From contig BCJC01000005.1 of NCBI GenBank assembly GCA_001600175.1, positions 972,471-1,036,470 of the forward strand: a stretch of 64,000 nt of DNA. Direction: 5' to 3'. This document shows positions 63,107 through 64,000 of the stretch, in pieces. The notes below the pieces were generated by a model. The model was not told the DNA's origin. It was given only the letters and a program-made list of their open reading frames with translations, and searched no databases. Each line of letters begins with the position of its first letter. Within the stretch, counting starts at the first letter, position 1. This DNA comes from Erythrobasidium yunnanense. Taxonomy: Eukaryota; Basidiomycota; Cystobasidiomycetes; Erythrobasidiales; Erythrobasidiaceae. The translations under genes were made by a program, and so were the position numbers.

Positions 63107-63272
63107 TTTTAGCTGAAAGCAGTTGCTTACTTCAACTCGTTCACCATACCTAATCGTGCAAATCTAGTCGTATATAGTAATCATTATGTTGCTTGTACAA
63201 TAGAACTGAGTCTTCGCACTTCATCATGCTCTTGGACGCGTTTCTTGTCGTTCGGCCAACACTGTGCGCTTC

Positions 63273-64000
63273 ATGCAAGATGTCCTTCGCAAGGACGAGA
63301 AGGATATCCTCAAGTTCTCTCTCTTCTGCCGCTGTGCTTCGATAGCCCTAGCCCTTCTCTCCAGCGCTTTCGTCAAGCCTTTCGATACTTCTGGCCTTCT
63401 GCTGCTTCAAGATGATGCCGGAGGGCGACTTACACCTGCAGCGAGACTAGCACTGCCTTTCGTACAATGGGACACGCTGCACTTCATCAAGATCGCAAAG
63501 GATGGATATGTTCAAGAACAGAGCTTCGCATTCATGCCTGGTGTACCTATGCTCTTGCGCGTGTTTGGAAGGCTGTTCAATGAGGACTTCCAGCTCGCAC
63601 AAGCTGTATTGTGCACTGTAGTGCTCGTGAATGTTATCAGCATCTTCCTGCCTGTCCTGCTGTATAGGTGTGGCTTGCCCTTTCGATCCAGTACCTAGCT
63701 GATGTCTGCTTCCACAGGCTTTCTCTACATCTCGTACAAAGTCCCTCAATGTCCCGGAAAGCAAGTCTGCTTTACGTCCTAGCTCCAGCGCCCGCAATCT
63801 TTTCAGTACCATACACCGAGCCCTTCTTCGCAGCCCTCACTTTCCTAGGCATGCTTTATGTCTCTAGACGATACTACCTCCTCGCTACACTAGCTTTTGT
63901 GGCTAGTACCTGCTTTAGAGCGACTGGTAACTTCAACAGTGGTTTTCTGGTCTGGTACCTCGTCTGGAGATGCCCTCCAAAGCGGTTAAGAATGGTCTGT
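63273..64000 (+). CDS. GPI mannosyltransferase 2 (PIG-V/Gpi18), 5' part
   Basis: Two exons (63273-63667, 63718 to the window end). The first real ATG is at 63273 (MQDVLRKDEKDILKFSLFCR). Membrane segments and the PIG-V hallmarks follow: LALPFVQWDTLHFIKIAKDG with YVQEQSFAFMPGVPML (the WDxxHF and FxPGxP motifs of the lumenal catalytic side), LLYVLAPAPAIFSVPYTEPF, and CFRATGNFNSGFLVWYLVWR. PIG-V adds the second mannose to the GPI anchor in the ER using dolichol-phosphate-mannose. The gene runs off the window, so the C-terminal half is not seen. Confidence 0.9.

Noticed and set aside
1-64000. LTR element, transposon, CRISPR array or rRNA in the window
   Set aside because: No reverse transcriptase, integrase or transposase motifs, no terminal repeats, no spaced repeats and no rRNA segments were recognised on reading either strand.

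Overview
The window is nuclear DNA from a fungus, most likely a basidiomycete. The conserved genes are cut by many short introns (mostly about 45-75 bp, GT-AG with CTNA-type branch sites). The housekeeping set is fungal/eukaryotic: CRM1/exportin-1, V-ATPase subunit E, GGA adaptor, Zds-type protein, SLMAP-like FHA protein, PIG-V, Bin3 methyltransferase. I cannot fix the genus. No rRNA, tRNA, CRISPR array, LTR element or DNA transposon was recognised.

Layout. 1-7.3 kb: end of an unknown gene, a NIPA-type Mg2+ transporter and CRM1. 7.7-13.7 kb: four intronless F-box/LRR-like genes in tandem on the minus strand. 14.5-20.1 kb: three minus-strand copies of a small protein family that I know only from phages and bacteria, here carrying eukaryotic introns, with an MFSD1-like transporter between two of them. 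20.5-24.1 kb: VMA4 and an ear-less GGA adaptor. 24.4 kb: a fifth F-box gene. 25.7-36.4 kb: an apparent catabolic cluster made of an intradiol (hydroxyquinol-type) dioxygenase, an MhpA-like FAD aromatic hydroxylase, a C2H2 plus fungal-specific-domain transcription factor, an ACS-type MFS carrier and a gamma-resorcylate/dihydroxybenzoate-type decarboxylase. 36.8-42.7 kb: four more F-box paralogues on the plus strand. 43-64 kb: mostly conserved cellular genes (FHA/STRIPAK protein, Iec1-like zinc-finger protein, Zds protein, SDR, helical-repeat protein, bHLH factor, Bin3/MePCE methyltransferase, fungal membrane protein, and PIG-V cut by the window end).

How the parts may work together. The 25.7-36.4 kb block reads as a pathway: uptake of a hydroxybenzoate (MFS), non-oxidative decarboxylation to a phenol such as resorcinol, hydroxylation to benzene-1,2,4-triol, then ring opening to maleylacetate, under a local regulator. 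Maleylacetate reductase is not in the window. A TTCCGG-like core recurs in the intergenic regions of this block. The nine F-box paralogues flank both this cluster and the phage-like family, so 7.7-42.7 kb looks like a fast-evolving accessory region embedded between conserved genes.
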